A stretch of DNA of 64,000 nt from Diplolepis rosae (taxonomy: Eukaryota > Arthropoda > Insecta > Hymenoptera > Diplolepididae), in contig JAPYXD010000680.1 of assembly GCA_030998225.1 (NCBI GenBank), positions 11,780,001 to 11,844,000 on the forward strand, given 5' to 3'. The position numbers were made by a program, and so were the translations under genes. Below the pieces are notes generated by a model. That model searched no databases. It had not been told where the DNA came from and saw nothing but the letters and a program-made list of their open reading frames with translations. Positions 1 through 11,411 of this stretch are shown here, piece after piece (the stretch's first letter is position 1; the number at the start of each line of letters is the position of its first letter).

Positions 1-329
1 GTAACGGTAGTCAGATCTTCGACTGGGCACGTTCTGTAAGCTGACTGAGAAGTCAAGGGTTATCCTCCAATTGGGCACGCACCATAAATCTCTTGGGGAG
101 AGTCAGGGCGCTTTTGCCTCGGAATCGGGTGCCCTGGGGTGATAGAATCTGGAAATGGAGTGGTAAGCGTGCAAAGCGAGGTCGCGTTTCTTCGCTGATT
201 GTACGGAATCAACGCGGTCTGTAATAGTTACAATGATTAGTTACTCCATGTCACGAGAGAATTCAAATATTAGTTGCCATAATATGCTCGACCCTCGGCA
301 TGGGTGCGGCAAGATTAGAACCTGCTCTA
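1..329. other. Unassigned GC-richer segment
   Basis: This stretch is visibly more GC-rich than the rest of the window in its first 220 bases. It has no long reading frame and no splice-site pair I can defend. It could be the edge of a repeat or retroelement that continues outside the window. I see no gene here. Confidence 0.3.
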
Positions 330-522
330 CACTGAGAAAAAAATGCTATTGAATCAAAAGCATTTCTTTCCAAAACTATGTAACATATATCATGGATTCA
401 AATCAATATGCTGTAGAATTAGTAACATATTTATTGGTTCTTGTAGTATATTTTTATGAATTAATAGTATACATGCTTTTGGAAAGAAATGCTTTTGATT
501 CAATAGCATTTTTTTCTCAGTG
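330..522. mobile_element. 193-bp MITE, TA target duplication
   Basis: The two ends form a near-perfect inverted repeat of about 46 bases starting CACTGAGAAAAAAATGC and ending in its complement. A TA dinucleotide flanks it at 328-329 and 523-524. There is no coding sequence. TA duplication and short TIRs fit a non-autonomous Tc1/mariner-type element. Confidence 0.85.
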
Positions 523-524
523 TA

Positions 525-963
525 TATGAGATATCTTAGGAAAAGAAAGAAAAATAATCTCTTAAAGACTCCTTTTTGGGATTCTATTCTGTAAGGGATT
601 GGCGAATTCTGATATTTAGGTGCGTAGATGATTCTGATAGCTTGATAAAATGACTAATGATGCAAAGCGGGTGTAAAGTGAACCGCTATTGATTCGTGGA
701 TGCACAAGTAACACATCTATTGGTTACCTAGCTACCACCAGTCATGCTGAGGTTTTAACTCTTAACAGGGTGAACCCTAAACCTGCGTCAACGACGTACA
801 AGAGAATTCTGATGATAAACGGTCTCTTCCTCCTTGTAAATGTAACAGCTATTCAAACATCTCATTCTATTATGATAATCTATCGTACTATCAAAATTTT
901 GGGAAAACCGTAAAAAACAAACTCTTGAGACAATTTTTAGAATTTAAAGAAGATGCTTTCTTA
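525..963. other. Unassigned spacer
   Basis: No repeat ends and no supported exon are seen. The open frame at 689-913 has no ATG codon context, splice sites or family signature that I can recognise. Confidence 0.3.
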
Positions 964-2415
964 CACGGAGAAACTCTTCATTGTAAAATCCAGTATCATT
1001 ATATTTATTTTTACTAAAAGTCCTTAGGAAGCGAGGATATAGTAACAAAACTAGTTTTATTTATCATATCGATAAGAGGAAATACTTTTTCTGAACCACT
1101 TGTAAATATAGTCCAACTTTATAAATTTTCATTGAGAGTTGCCAAAATTAATATCTTTAATTGCAAAATTGAAACAAGGAATGAGTGATACCTACATAAA
1201 TAAAAAGGTAAAACTATCAATGCAAGAACTGGTCTTTTGGATAATATAAATTGCAAAATAGTTTAGAGAAATTACGATCGTCAATAGTAATAAACGAATA
1301 TCTAATAATCGAATACTCCATATATTGAAATTGCACGTTGCCAAAATTCTCATTGGAAATAGTAAATGTACTGCCGAGTGATGTCAGATGCGCCGAAAGT
1401 TTCCGATATTAACCGAGAATCGCTCCATGTGCTCGTTTTGATTATTTCTCGATAGCCGGTATAGAAATATATTTTTCTTAATTTAAATGTAGCGGCTTTC
1501 TAATTTACGATTTTTTCTAGCAGAGGGACTACCGAGCTTTTTCTCACAAATCGTAAAATTTTTCACAGTTCAGTATATAATGAAGTTGCTACATTGTAAT
1601 TGTCATATCACTGCGATGTGTTTATGAAAGTGTGCGTTGAGTGATTAGGTTAAGTTGCGTTAAATTAATATTTGAGCGTGAATTGGTATGTTTAACATTA
1701 TATTGATATGTTTATACGTGTATTTGCATGCAATTATGTATATAAATACTCTCTCTACTCTCTAAATTTGAATCAGTCAAAATCTACTGATTATCAGTGA
1801 AATTTGACTGATTCAAATAGCTGAAAAGAGGTTACTGTAAATTAGTCAAATTTCACTGATTATTTCAGTGAAAATTGACTGATTTGACAGCGAGAAATAT
1901 TTTTTTCACTGATGAATCAGTGAAAATTTGACTGATTCAGATTTAGAGAGTATGTAGCTCACAAAATCTATTAAGAACTATAGTCAAATTTACGAATGAC
2001 TGAATTTTTTTTATTATGGAGTTGCAATTATACCCTATTTTCGATAGGAAAATATATAAATAGGGTTCCATTGTCTCCGAAAGACTGGTAATTCAGTTAA
2101 ACCGAAGATGTGACTTTACTATTGTCTTTTCTAAACTTAACATTCTTTTTTAGGAATTAATGAAACATTTATTGGGTTTACTTCAATAAGTCGTTTCACG
2201 TGTCGGTCGCGATTTTTCTATATCAGGAAATAAACTTGCTTTTGTTTTTAGGCATAAGTACAATTATTCCACCATTTTCTCCAATATTATTAGTAACTCC
2301 ACAGTTTCATATTCAAAATATTTCTGAAAAACTGACATTATATACTCGTTTCCTATTTATTTTAGTAAAAATAAATATAATAATACTAAATTTTATAATG
2401 AACAGTTTCTCCGTG
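964..2415. mobile_element. 1.45-kb non-autonomous TA transposon, copy 1
   Basis: The ends are CACGGAGAAACTCTTCAT and the complement of CACGGAGAAACTGTTCAT, with TA at 962-963 and 2416-2417. The interior (for example the GGAAGCGAGGATATAG block near 1028) recurs at 19270-21732, which identifies a dispersed family. It has no transposase. Without the nested MITE at 1758-1950 it is about 1.26 kb. It is probably a deletion derivative of a Tc1/mariner-like element. Confidence 0.75.
1758..1950. mobile_element. 193-bp MITE nested in copy 1
   Basis: TIRs CTCTCTAAATTTGAATCAG and complement are flanked by TA at 1756-1757 and 1951-1952. The interior is built of repeated CACTGATT/AATCAGTG words. The second copy of the host transposon (near 21260) has the same flanks with one TA and no insert, so the insertion is proven by an empty site. 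Confidence 0.9.
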
Positions 2416-2417
2416 TA

Positions 2418-3287
2418 TGCTACTTATGATTTTTGTGAAAAATTTTTCTTTTGCATTATTTCTTCTTGACGAATAATTTTAGAAACGTTTAATAGCTGCG
2501 AGGGTAAACATATTGCTGGTATAACAGACGGTCAATGAATCCCGTCCTTCCGCGTCTCCCTCGGCTAATCGAACACGCTCAAAGGCCCCCTAAACATTAA
2601 TCATTATCTGTAAAACAATATGGAAAATTAATACGTGCTTCAACATAATTGGATACGTGGTCAGACACTGCAGTAAAATAAGAAATTCAAAGATCTCTTT
2701 CGACAATCTATTACTCTGAGAAAATTATACGACCTCGTTTATTCACCTGTTATACATCTATGTATATACACACAGGCAAACATATGTATATATATATACA
2801 TATATATATTTTCAGATCCATTTTGACATTCGGATAAAATCATGATATAATGCTAAAAATATGTTAATTTACAGGTTACAGACTAAAAATAATATCTGTA
2901 CTAGTTTTAGTGGCAAATCGTGAGTGAAAAGTATTTCTTTTGGTAAAATTAAGATAAAGACACGCGGGAAAACCCAAGTTTACAATTTTTGCTAAACCAC
3001 GTTTCAATTTAGGGAAAAACGTGTAATAGTGAGAATTTTCCGCAGCGAAATATCAAACTTTACTATAACCTATACTAAAGTTTCATAGCATTTTTCGAAT
3101 CCTTAGTATTATGGCTGAGAAAAATTTCCAGTCCGCTGGAAATAATTACCATTGCACCTCGATTCCTAATATTTTTTAGAATTATCATAATAAAATAAAA
3201 TATATTTTAATATGAAAAGTTTCTCCGTGCAGATACATTTTAGTGAATTTTAGAGAAAAATTTTCAATTTCCAGTAATATGTATATA
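2418..3287. other. Unassigned AT-rich spacer
   Basis: The spacer contains a short TA-rich microsatellite around 2760-2812. At about 3208-3222 there is a solitary copy of a transposon end (AAAGTTTCTCCGTG) that recurs near 9350. Nothing coding is seen. Confidence 0.4.
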
Positions 3288-3505
3288 CACTTAGAAAACA
3301 GTTTCTTTGAATCAAAGAAACATTTATTTGCATCGAAGAAAGTTTTGTTGATTCAAAAGAAATTTCTTTAATGTAAACAAATCTATTTTTTTAGATCAAA
3401 GAAACTCTTTTTGATTTAACAAAACTTTCTTTAATGTAAAGAAATTTTTTCTTTGACTGTATATCAGAAATGTTTCTTCGATTCAAAGAAACTGTTTTCT
3501 TAGTG
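3288..3505. mobile_element. 218-bp MITE
   Basis: The TIR starts CACTTAGAAAACAGTTTC and its complement closes the element at 3505, with about 38 bases pairing. TA precedes the left end, but the right flank is not TA, probably through mutation. The interior is full of AAAGAAA/TTTCTTT words that prolong the hairpin. Confidence 0.75.
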
Positions 3506-4185
3506 ATAATTGAAAATTCTCTAACAGTTTCGTAGTTGAATGAAACTTTTTTAATCTTTAGAAAATTTAATATAACTTTTCTTAAAAATATTGTAAATTT
3601 CACGAAATTTTCCGTTAAATTTGTAAATTAAAAATTTCGTAAATTTCAGCACATTTCTAAAAATGAACTACTCTAATTATCAAAAGTAACAAAGAGATGA
3701 AATGCAAGGATATCAACCTGACGCAAAAACCAATCAACGTCTCTATTCGTCTGAGGCCGAAGGAAAATTGGGTCGAGGATCCAGACGGAAGATTAATGTT
3801 CATCCTGATTAGTCCCGGGATTCTTGAGACGAGCATCTTCCAGCAAAAGCGGACATGAACGATACGAGATTTCTGTTCATAGCGACAAATAACGTTTAAG
3901 TGCAGGCTCATAGGCCCTTAAAACTCATATATCATAGAAGCAATTATCAATTTGAAAGCGGAATCAAATACTACAAAGGTTTCAAATAAAATACCCCAGT
4001 TCATAAAATTATCTCCCTCTTTTCTCTTGTCATATAAACATATTCAGAATTACTAACTACTAGCTTGACAAGTTATTTAAACATTACAAAAAGTAATCAA
4101 CTCATCAAATATTTTAATTAATATTAATTTAATATTATGATTTAATATTTTTACATAGATTCTAAAATTATCTAATCACAATCTA
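3506..4185. other. Unassigned spacer with a GC-richer patch
   Basis: Between about 3700 and 3870 the base composition rises and two + frames stay open for 37-50 codons. I cannot tie either to a family, and the frames end in stops without convincing splice sites. It may be a gene relic. The rest is AT-rich without features. Confidence 0.25.
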
Positions 4186-4457
4186 ATCTCTAAATCTGAA
4201 TCAGTCAAATTTGCACTGATTGAATCGGTGATTTACCTTTTCACTGATTCATCAATGGAAAAATATTTTTCACTGTTCAATCAGTTAATTTTCACTGATT
4301 CATCTGTGAAAAAAATGTTTCTCACTGTCAAATCAGTCAATTTTCACTTAAATAATTAGTGAAATTTGACTGATTTACAGAAACCTCTTTTTAGCTATTT
4401 AAATCAGTCAAATTTCACTGATAATCAGTAGATTTTGACTGATTCAAATTTAGAGAG
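4186..4457. mobile_element. 272-bp MITE, relative of 1758-1950
   Basis: It has the same TIR (here ATCTCTAAATCTGAATCAG at the left and its relative at the right) and the same AATCAGTG interior words, with TA on both sides (4184-4185, 4458-4459). It is longer than the 1758 copy because the interior words are repeated more often. Confidence 0.8.
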
Positions 4458-4790
4458 TAACATAAAATTAATGAACTTTCAAGTTAAAAATTATTATAGT
4501 CAGGATAAAAATCAATAAAAAACTTTTTCCAAAATTCTGGAAAGAGTAGAATCGCTTGTTGCGCGATATTCTCTCGTTTATCAGTCTGGAGACGTACAGT
4601 TTGTTTAAATGTGTTAACATGGCGTCCGCCTGTCACCCTCCACCCCCGCAAAAACGCAGTTGAGTTATAGGCGGAGCATCTGACAGCAATCCGCCCTACT
4701 TTACAGTTGGTACCAACTTTGAAACAAAATATAATTTCGACCGACCGGATCATAGGCCATCTACCCCAACAAAAATGAATTTCATGTCAC
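4458..4790. other. Unassigned spacer
   Basis: A - frame is open over 4484-4753 (89 codons) in a GC-richer patch, but no family or exon signal is visible. It is probably repeat-derived. Confidence 0.25.
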
Positions 4791-5027
4791 GTATGACTTA
4801 TCCGAGCCCTACCTTACCGACACTTTTTTTTGTCCAATGAATTTCCACATTAATTGAGCTATTTAGTGGGAACTGAATAATTCGGTGCAAAGCTCTAAGG
4901 AAAGCTCATCTCGTCCTCGCTTCTTATAATTAAAAAAATTTCCAAAAATAAATTTGTAGCTCAATTAATGTAGAAATGAGAAGGACGAAAGAAAGTGCCG
5001 GTAAGGTAGGGATCGAATGAGTCATAC
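4791..5027. mobile_element. 237-bp inverted-repeat element
   Basis: The left arm GTATGACTTATCCGAGCCC pairs with the right arm ending GAGTCATAC. The inner halves also pair (ATTAATTGAGCTA with TAGCTCAATTAAT). It has no coding capacity and no clear target duplication. Confidence 0.65.
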
Positions 5028-6040
5028 AGGGCCTTAAACACAACTACAAACTTGAATTCGTTATAAGGTTTTATTCTTCCTCACAAAAGTGAATAAATTA
5101 TATTATGTGCCTACGGCTGATTCGAAGATTCCTTTTTTCTCGATTGAGAATATAGGAAGTGAGCTTTCGTAGTCTGTGGTAAAACAGATTTTCATTTTAC
5201 CAACCGAAGCCTTTTTACCTTAGATACAATTCCACCCCCTTCTTTTGCACCCTAGATTTATTTATTCAATTAATGAAATATAATTCAACTAAAATTTAAG
5301 TTTTTTAAATGTTTGATGTTTGCTTGACACATTTCCGAATTTACGATAAGAAAACCTAATAATAAAGAAATTCCAATACTCAAATTATAATTTCTGTGTT
5401 TCAAGGTGCATACCTGTTCACTCTAAATCAGTCATACTTTACCCCCACCCCCCCGCTCCGAAATAATGCGAAATCTATTCAACCAATCCTAATTAAGGAT
5501 CAGGACAATAAGATTTTTCTAAAGGGTCCTCGGGAGAGTACTGTACTTGAAGTTTTCCTTTTCATTAGTCTTTTGAGTTTATCGAAGAAGACATCATCCT
5601 GAAGAAATTCTAAGTTCAAGTGCGAGTTCAAGTATTGAAGTGGTGAACAACCTGAATAATTTCAGTACAACAAATCAGCATAAAAGAACACGTTTCATCA
5701 CTGTAAGTACTAATAGTTTTTTCTTACTATAAATCATTAGATGTGTTTGGGTATTTCATATAAAAGAATAAAATGTGATAATTTATCAGAAGAACCTAAG
5801 AGATCAAAACTCTAAAATATAGAAGAGTAAAACTTCAGATTTGTTTCTTTAATTTTTCATTATCAGTGTACTATTTAAGCGGTGGAAATAGATAAAATTG
5901 ATTGTGGATTTGCGTATAAAAAGCAGCAAACCATATAAATTAAAATAAAATATGAGTGGTAATAAAAATCTAGATTCTTTACAGTAATTATGTTTTCTGA
6001 GAGGTTCTAGCATATGGGGTAAATAAAATTGAAGACTGTA
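5028..6040. other. Unassigned AT-rich spacer
   Basis: No exon, repeat end or RNA gene could be supported in this kilobase. The 68-codon frame at 5396-5602 is not supported by splice or start signals. Confidence 0.3.
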
Positions 6041-6238
6041 GACAGAAAAAACAAAGTAATATATGTCGCGTGTTTTCTGGAGGTGTTATCCAACTTCAGG
6101 TTGTTGAAATTTTTACATGTTGCTAAGGTGTTGCTACACCAATTTTTGTATTGAAATAACAGGCCTTGGGTAGAATATTTTGCGGGTAACTTTAATACTA
6201 AATTCAGGGTTAAAATATTACTTTGTTTTTTCTATGTC
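6041..6238. mobile_element. About 198-bp MITE
   Basis: The ends GACAGAAAAAACAAAGTAAT and the complement of GACATAGAAAAAACAAAGTA form a 25-base TIR. TA stands just left of the first base. It is non-coding. Confidence 0.6.
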
Positions 6239-6761
6239 GATGTAGAATTAAAATTTTCGTTTTTGAATATTCGGTTGAAATTTATGTAATGTTAAATTTT
6301 CCAAAAAGTATTATGAAAAAACCGGTGATGGTAACGATAATTAATTACAGTTGCACTATATTTTTACAAAGAAAGACTGTTAGTTGAAGTGACTATTTCA
6401 ACAGTTTTTTTTCCATTTATAATATTTTTTGTCGAGTTTTGTAGTGAAAATGTGAAAAATTTATGTCAAATAAAATGGGCCATGGAATGTTTCGATCGGG
6501 AGCAGAATATAGATTTTTTATAGTCGCAATCGATATATACATTTTGGTTGTTTTTAATGGTATGATTTCTTTAATAAATGATCCATTATTTTTGTCGTAT
6601 TTAGTCTTTCGATAATTCATTTTATTTGAGATAAAAATGTTCATTCTATCTTAAAGGGAATTGTTGAGGAAAAAGCCAGAAAAATAGTCAGATCGACTAG
6701 TTTTTTCGATCAGAATTAAAAATAATTTCTCGTATAGAGGTCTCCAATCTCGATTCAATGG
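6239..6761. other. Unassigned AT-rich spacer
   Basis: It contains an open - frame at 6417-6644 with no recognisable family. Nothing else is seen. Confidence 0.25.
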
Positions 6762-7485
6762 TTAGAAATCCTTTTAAGTAAGGGTGACTCATTGTAATAT
6801 TTTATGACTATGCCATGATCGGGCCGTGAAGCTTTCGACTAAATGGTAATTAGGCCAGCTTCCAACTTTTCAATCCTGTATATGCTTTATTTTTAATCCC
6901 CTGAAAAATTTTTAATCTAGTATACTGAATATTAATATATTATTAGTACCAGGTATTATAAATTAATATCTTATATCTATTATATTGAAAAATATTTCTC
7001 CTCATTACTATTTTCCTATTTAAAAATTGTTATTTTATTATTTCAAATTATTAAGTTGAATTCGAATTTTTAATTCTTTAAAAAATGCTATTTTATATTA
7101 AATATTGTTATATTTTTGATAGTGTTCAAGATTATACAAATATACTAGCTTTGTACAACTCGAAAAAATTCTGAGCTTTCGAGAAAAATAATATTCTTTA
7201 TTACATCCAGGGAAATAGTAATTAGGAGAAATATTTTTCAATGTAATAGATATAACATATTAATATTCATTATAATAGGTTAAACCATTTTTCCACGAAT
7301 TAAGTACAAAGTATATATAGGATTTAAAAGTTAGAAGCTGGCCTAATTACCATTTAGTCGTAAGGTTCACGGCCCAATTATGGCGTAGTCATAAGATATT
7401 ACACTGACACAATGTATAAAGTGTAGAATTGAATTTGACAATGAAGTCATCACAATGGGCCGTCCTTACCTAAAAGGATTCCTAA
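6762..7485. mobile_element. Long foldback element
   Basis: The left arm (TTAGAAATCCTTTTAAG, then GGGCCGTGAAGCTT and AGGCCAGCTTC) pairs over most of its length with the right arm ending GGATTCCTAA. The inner AT-rich halves (around 6920-7020 and 7190-7275) pair as well, so nearly the whole 724 bp is one imperfect hairpin. The right arm carries an extra stretch of about 50 bp. It has no coding sequence. Confidence 0.75.
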
Positions 7486-7964
7486 TTATATTGCCTGGTC
7501 TTCATTCTTCACAGCTTTCTTTGAATCACTTAGATTTTAATTACTTCAATACAAATTTTAGTGACCGCCCCTCCCCCCCTCTTACCACTTAGGCTACAGT
7601 CTACATAAGTATTAATTAGTCTCTACGTTAAGCCGGATTAGGATTTTCACTCTTCGCATTGTGCAAACTAGATTATAATGAAAGCTATACCTATTAATTT
7701 TGTGAACGAGAAGTTTTTCTTCTAAAGCAATGAAAAAGTTCAGTGCGTCATTATTTGCATTTTTCTTAATTGTCATTTGAAGAGCCAATATGGAAAGACT
7801 GGATGCGGCACTTTTGTAACGGTTCTAAATTCTTTTAAGGGAAAAGAAGTATTCAATAAGGTTCAATAAGCTTCAATAAGGTTTAAATTTATTCACTGTC
7901 GAGCTAATTTTTTAATTTATTTTTTGCAAAAAAATAGCACCATTTTTTATTTGGATAATTAGAA
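7486..7964. other. Unassigned spacer
   Basis: No gene is seen. A short direct repeat of AATAAGGTT/AATAAGCTT words lies at about 7853-7885. Confidence 0.3.
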
Positions 7965-8560
7965 AAGTTCGGAGTTCGAATCATTTAAAAGGGAAAAGAT
8001 TATTTTCCAAGAAAAAAATTTGAAACAGATAAATAATTTTATTAACAAATTTTGTTTTTGCTCGAACTTTTTTCTTATCGCTTCGAGCAATATTTTTCAA
8101 ACTGATGCGATTCTAATAAAACAGGAATCACTTTTTTAGAGATAAGATTCTCTACAGCTTAACCGTTTCCAATTTTTGAAAGTAATTTAATTATCAAATT
8201 CAGCAATTATTTGCTTATAAAAATTTTGTTTTTGAATATTGTTTTTTAATGGTTTCAGCCATTAAAGAGTTCATTTTGAAAAATTGGAAACGTCCAAGTT
8301 GTAGAGAATATTTTTGTTGAAAAAATGATCCGTGATTTATTAGAATCGAATCATTTTTCAAAATTCGGCTTGAAGCGATAAGAAAAAAAGTTCTGGCAAA
8401 AATATAATTTATTAATAAAATTATTTTTCTGTGTAGCAAATTTTTTTCATGGAAAATAATCATTTCTCTTTTGAATGATCCCTTCAATAATAACATTGCT
8501 ATTCTTAAAGGCAAAATTATCTATTTTTGCCTGAGGCCTAATATTCCCGAGTGCACTACC
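7965..8560. mobile_element. Degraded TTAA foldback element
   Basis: The right end, with the conserved AAAATTATCTATTTTTGCCT block and final ACTACC, is followed by TTAA at 8561-8564. The left arm pairs with the right arm but its outer end is lost. It is the same family as 9745-11187 and 14161-15440. Confidence 0.65.
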
Positions 8561-8564
8561 TTAA

Positions 8565-9210
8565 TAGTTTTAATTATTTTGTACATAAAGAAACTTTACC
8601 TGGTTGCCCACATGAATTTTCTAACTTTCAAAGTACATATTTTAAGAGACAAATGTGTAATCATTTAGGAAAAAAATTAGAAAAAAGAATTTCCTTTTTT
8701 AATAACAATAATATATTGTGGGTTAAAGTCTAATGCATTTTGTCCAAATTTAGCCTGAAGATCCACAAATAAAGTGACATTTTATGTAATATTTTTCTCA
8801 GGCTCCACATGCAACAATTTACAAATTGTTATTTTCCGACAGTATCGCTATGTTTAAATTAAGCCCTTATTCAGGAAAATTCAAGGATTTTAATTATCAA
8901 AGTTGGCAAAAATTATGAACAACTTTCAATTTTCATATAAAAACACCTTTAGAACAAATATAAATTTATTTCATTTTATGAACGCACGATTTTAACCTTT
9001 TTATAAATGAAAGAAATGATTTTTTGAATATTGTTTATTTGATTTAAAAAAAAAATTAAATTCAAATACAGTACTGGTAAAAGCTTGAGAAATAATTTAT
9101 TTAATTTAATTATCTTTGAACGAAGACAATTTTTTCTTTAAAGTAAAGAAAATATTTTTGTGAGCCAGTTTACTTATGTACTATGCGACTGCGCAGACAT
9201 TTATTTTTTC
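8565..9210. other. Unassigned AT-rich spacer
   Basis: This is low-complexity AT-rich DNA. The 8900-9150 stretch resembles, in opposite orientation, sequence around 15850-15980, so it is probably old repeat. No gene is seen. Confidence 0.35.
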
Positions 9211-9740
9211 AAGGGGTCACACCACTGTAAAAATTTAAAATAAAGCGTTTTTTGCGATTTATTTTTTGGGTGGAAGGAAAAGTAAGAGGATAATAATATT
9301 GAAGGATATTTTTAAAAATTATCATTATAAAATAAAACATATATTGCTATGAAAAGTTTCTCCGTGCACGCAGCCTAATTCCGACAATTCCCATTTTTTT
9401 CACTGCAAATTTCGCCAGTTACACAAAAATTAATATTTTCGAAATCCCCTACGAATTCCTCTAGTTATACTCATGTTTATTGAGAGAGAACTTTGTTTTT
9501 TTCCAAATTCAAATTTACATTAGTTACACTGCATTCCGCTGAGCGCCTCAAAGTCAACATGCCTCCCGAAAATGGCTCCGGGGTCGCCATTTTATACTAT
9601 TTATGAGTGCCATTTTTTTTAAACAATGGAAGACGATTAATAACATCCTCAAATATTATTATCCTCTTACTTTTCCTTCTATCCAAAAAAAAAATCGCAA
9701 AAAAACGCTTCTTTTCAGATTTCTACGTTGTTGCTACTCC
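9211..9740. mobile_element. About 530-bp inverted-repeat element
   Basis: The arms pair over about 95 bases: GTAAAAATTTAAAATAAAGC at the left and its relative at the right, both followed by AAGCGTTTTTTGCG and AAAGTAAGAGGATAATAAT. The extreme left end AAGGGGTCACACCACT resembles the TIR of the Mutator-like element at 24231-26357. It is non-coding. Confidence 0.65.
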
Positions 9741-10354
9741 TTAAGGTATTTGATCCACGAAAATTAGACCCCAGGCAAAAATAGATAATTTTGCTTTCAA
9801 GGATAGCAATATTATTATTGAAGGGCTATTTTGTAAGAGAAACGATTAATTTCCATGAAAAAGTTTTGTAATACAGAAAAATAATTTTATTAACAAAATT
9901 TTATTTTTGCCCAAACTTTTTTTCTTATCGCTTCTTATCAAATTTAAAAAAATTATGCGATTTTAATAAATTACAAATCACTTTTTCAAAAAAAAGATTT
10001 CCTACAACTTAACCATTGCCAATTTTCAGAAATGAATAAATTGTTATCAAATTCAGCAATTTGTATATAAAAATTTCGTTTTGAAAAATGTTTTTTTTAA
10101 TGGTTTCAGCCATTAAAGAATTTATTTTTAAAAATCGGAAACGGTGAAGTTGTGGGAAATCTTTTCTCTGAAAAAATGAGTCACGATTTATTAGAATCGC
10201 ATAATTTTTTAAAATTTGGTAAGAAGCGATAAGAAAAAAAGTTGGGTCAAAAATAAAATTTATCAATAAAATTATTTTTCTGCCTTTCAAGTTTTTTTCA
10301 TGTAAAATAATCTTTTCTCTTTCAAAATAGCCCTTCAATAATAATATTGCTATT

Positions 10355-11117
10355 TCAAAGTGACAAGTTTGATAACATGTCTATTGTTGTATTGACCCAA
10401 ATTCATAGAATTTTTGTTAATTTCTCGTTATTTTGGCATAGGGTCAGTTTCTTCTTATTTTCTTTGATTAAAATTATCACTATTAGATTTAAAATGCACA
10501 AAAAGAAAGAATTAAAAAAAAAACAAATTCCGGTCGGTTTGTGTGCAAAATCTTTTATATTTTTTCATTTTATCCGGTTTCTTATTCATAGAGAACTTCA
10601 AATATTTTTTCAATTCGTGATGCTGCATACTGGACTACTTCATTTTGAATTGCATGTACTTACAGTTTTGAACGTTCATTGAACGATGACAAAATTTTTT
10701 TTTCCATAAAAAAATTAATTATTATATTTATATTTAGGGCCCTTCAAATATACAATCGTTCATGAACAATACACTATTTTTTAATTTTCTGGACCAAAAA
10801 CTAATCATTTAGTTCAAAAATAATAATTTTTCCATCGTTCAATGAACGTTCAAAACTGTAAGTACATTTGAATTGCAAGCTATGAGATAAGTTTTTAATT
10901 TCTATGATAACCCTTTTTTTAATTATCTCCTATATTCTAATCCTTTACAGAAATTTTGAATTAATCTTTGAATTTATGGCACTGAAGAGGGCCCCCATAT
11001 GTGGCCGTAAGGTTTGCCTTTCTTTCTTTTTGCGCATTTTAAATCTAATAGTGATAATTTTAATCAAAGAAAATAAGAAGAAACTAACCCTATGCCAAAA
11101 TAACGGGAAATGAACAA
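10355..11117. mobile_element. 763-bp element with 11-bp target duplication
   Basis: It is flanked on both sides by ATATTGCTATT (10344-10354 and 11118-11128), which lies inside the host foldback arm. About 80 bases near each end are inverted repeats (TCGTTATTTTGGCATAGGGT at 10428 and complement at 11095). A related copy lies in the other orientation at about 20442-20910. The long duplication fits Mutator-like elements. Confidence 0.75.
10655..10866. mobile_element. 212-bp MITE with 11-bp target duplication
   Basis: The TIR TGTACTTACAGTTTTGAACG with complement encloses a non-coding core. TTTGAATTGCA is duplicated at 10644-10654 and 10867-10877. The relative of the host element near 20595-20612 keeps the unfilled site. 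It is therefore a third-level insertion: MITE in a 763-bp element in a TTAA foldback. Confidence 0.85.
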
Positions 11118-11191
11118 ATATTGCTATTCTTGAAAGCAAAATTATCTATTTTTGTCTGAGATTTAATTTTCGTGGATGAAAATTACCTTAA

Positions 11192-11411
11192 TTAAAAGAA
11201 AAAAAGCAATGAAAAATTTCATTTTATATCATTTAAATCATAATTAAATTTTCCAAAAGATACAAATCTTTGATAATTTTCAAAAAATGTGTTCATTATT
11301 TATTATAAAATAGATAAATAAATAAATAAAAACGTATAAAATAAATTGAGCGTTTTGTTTAAGATTATTAGAACAACTCTAGAATTAATTGTCCATTTTT
11401 GTTTTCAGAAC
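11192..11411 (+). promoter_or_regulatory. 5' flank and splice acceptor of the ankyrin gene
   Basis: A pyrimidine-rich tract ends in TTTTCAG at 11402-11408, three bases before the ATG. This suggests a 5'-UTR intron whose upstream exon I cannot place. Otherwise the stretch is AT-rich. Confidence 0.45.

Larger units (their letters stand above)
9745..11187. mobile_element. TTAA foldback element with a nested insertion
   Basis: TTAA lies at 9741-9744 and 11188-11191. The ends are GGTATTTGATCCACG and the complement of GGTAATTTTCATCCACG. The arms share the CAGGCAAAAATAGATAATTT and TATTATTGAAGGGCT blocks with the relatives at 7965 and 14161. The right arm is split by another element (10355-11117). 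TTAA duplication suggests mobilisation by a piggyBac-type transposase; no transposase is encoded. Confidence 0.8.

Noticed and set aside
2760..2812. Origin or regulatory TA tract
   Set aside because: Ordinary TA-rich microsatellite without further structure.
3700..3870. GC-richer patch with two open + frames
   Set aside because: Frames conflict, both end in stops without donors, and no family is recognised.
4484..4753. 89-codon - frame
   Set aside because: No known domain; the reading overlaps repeat-like sequence without coding signals.
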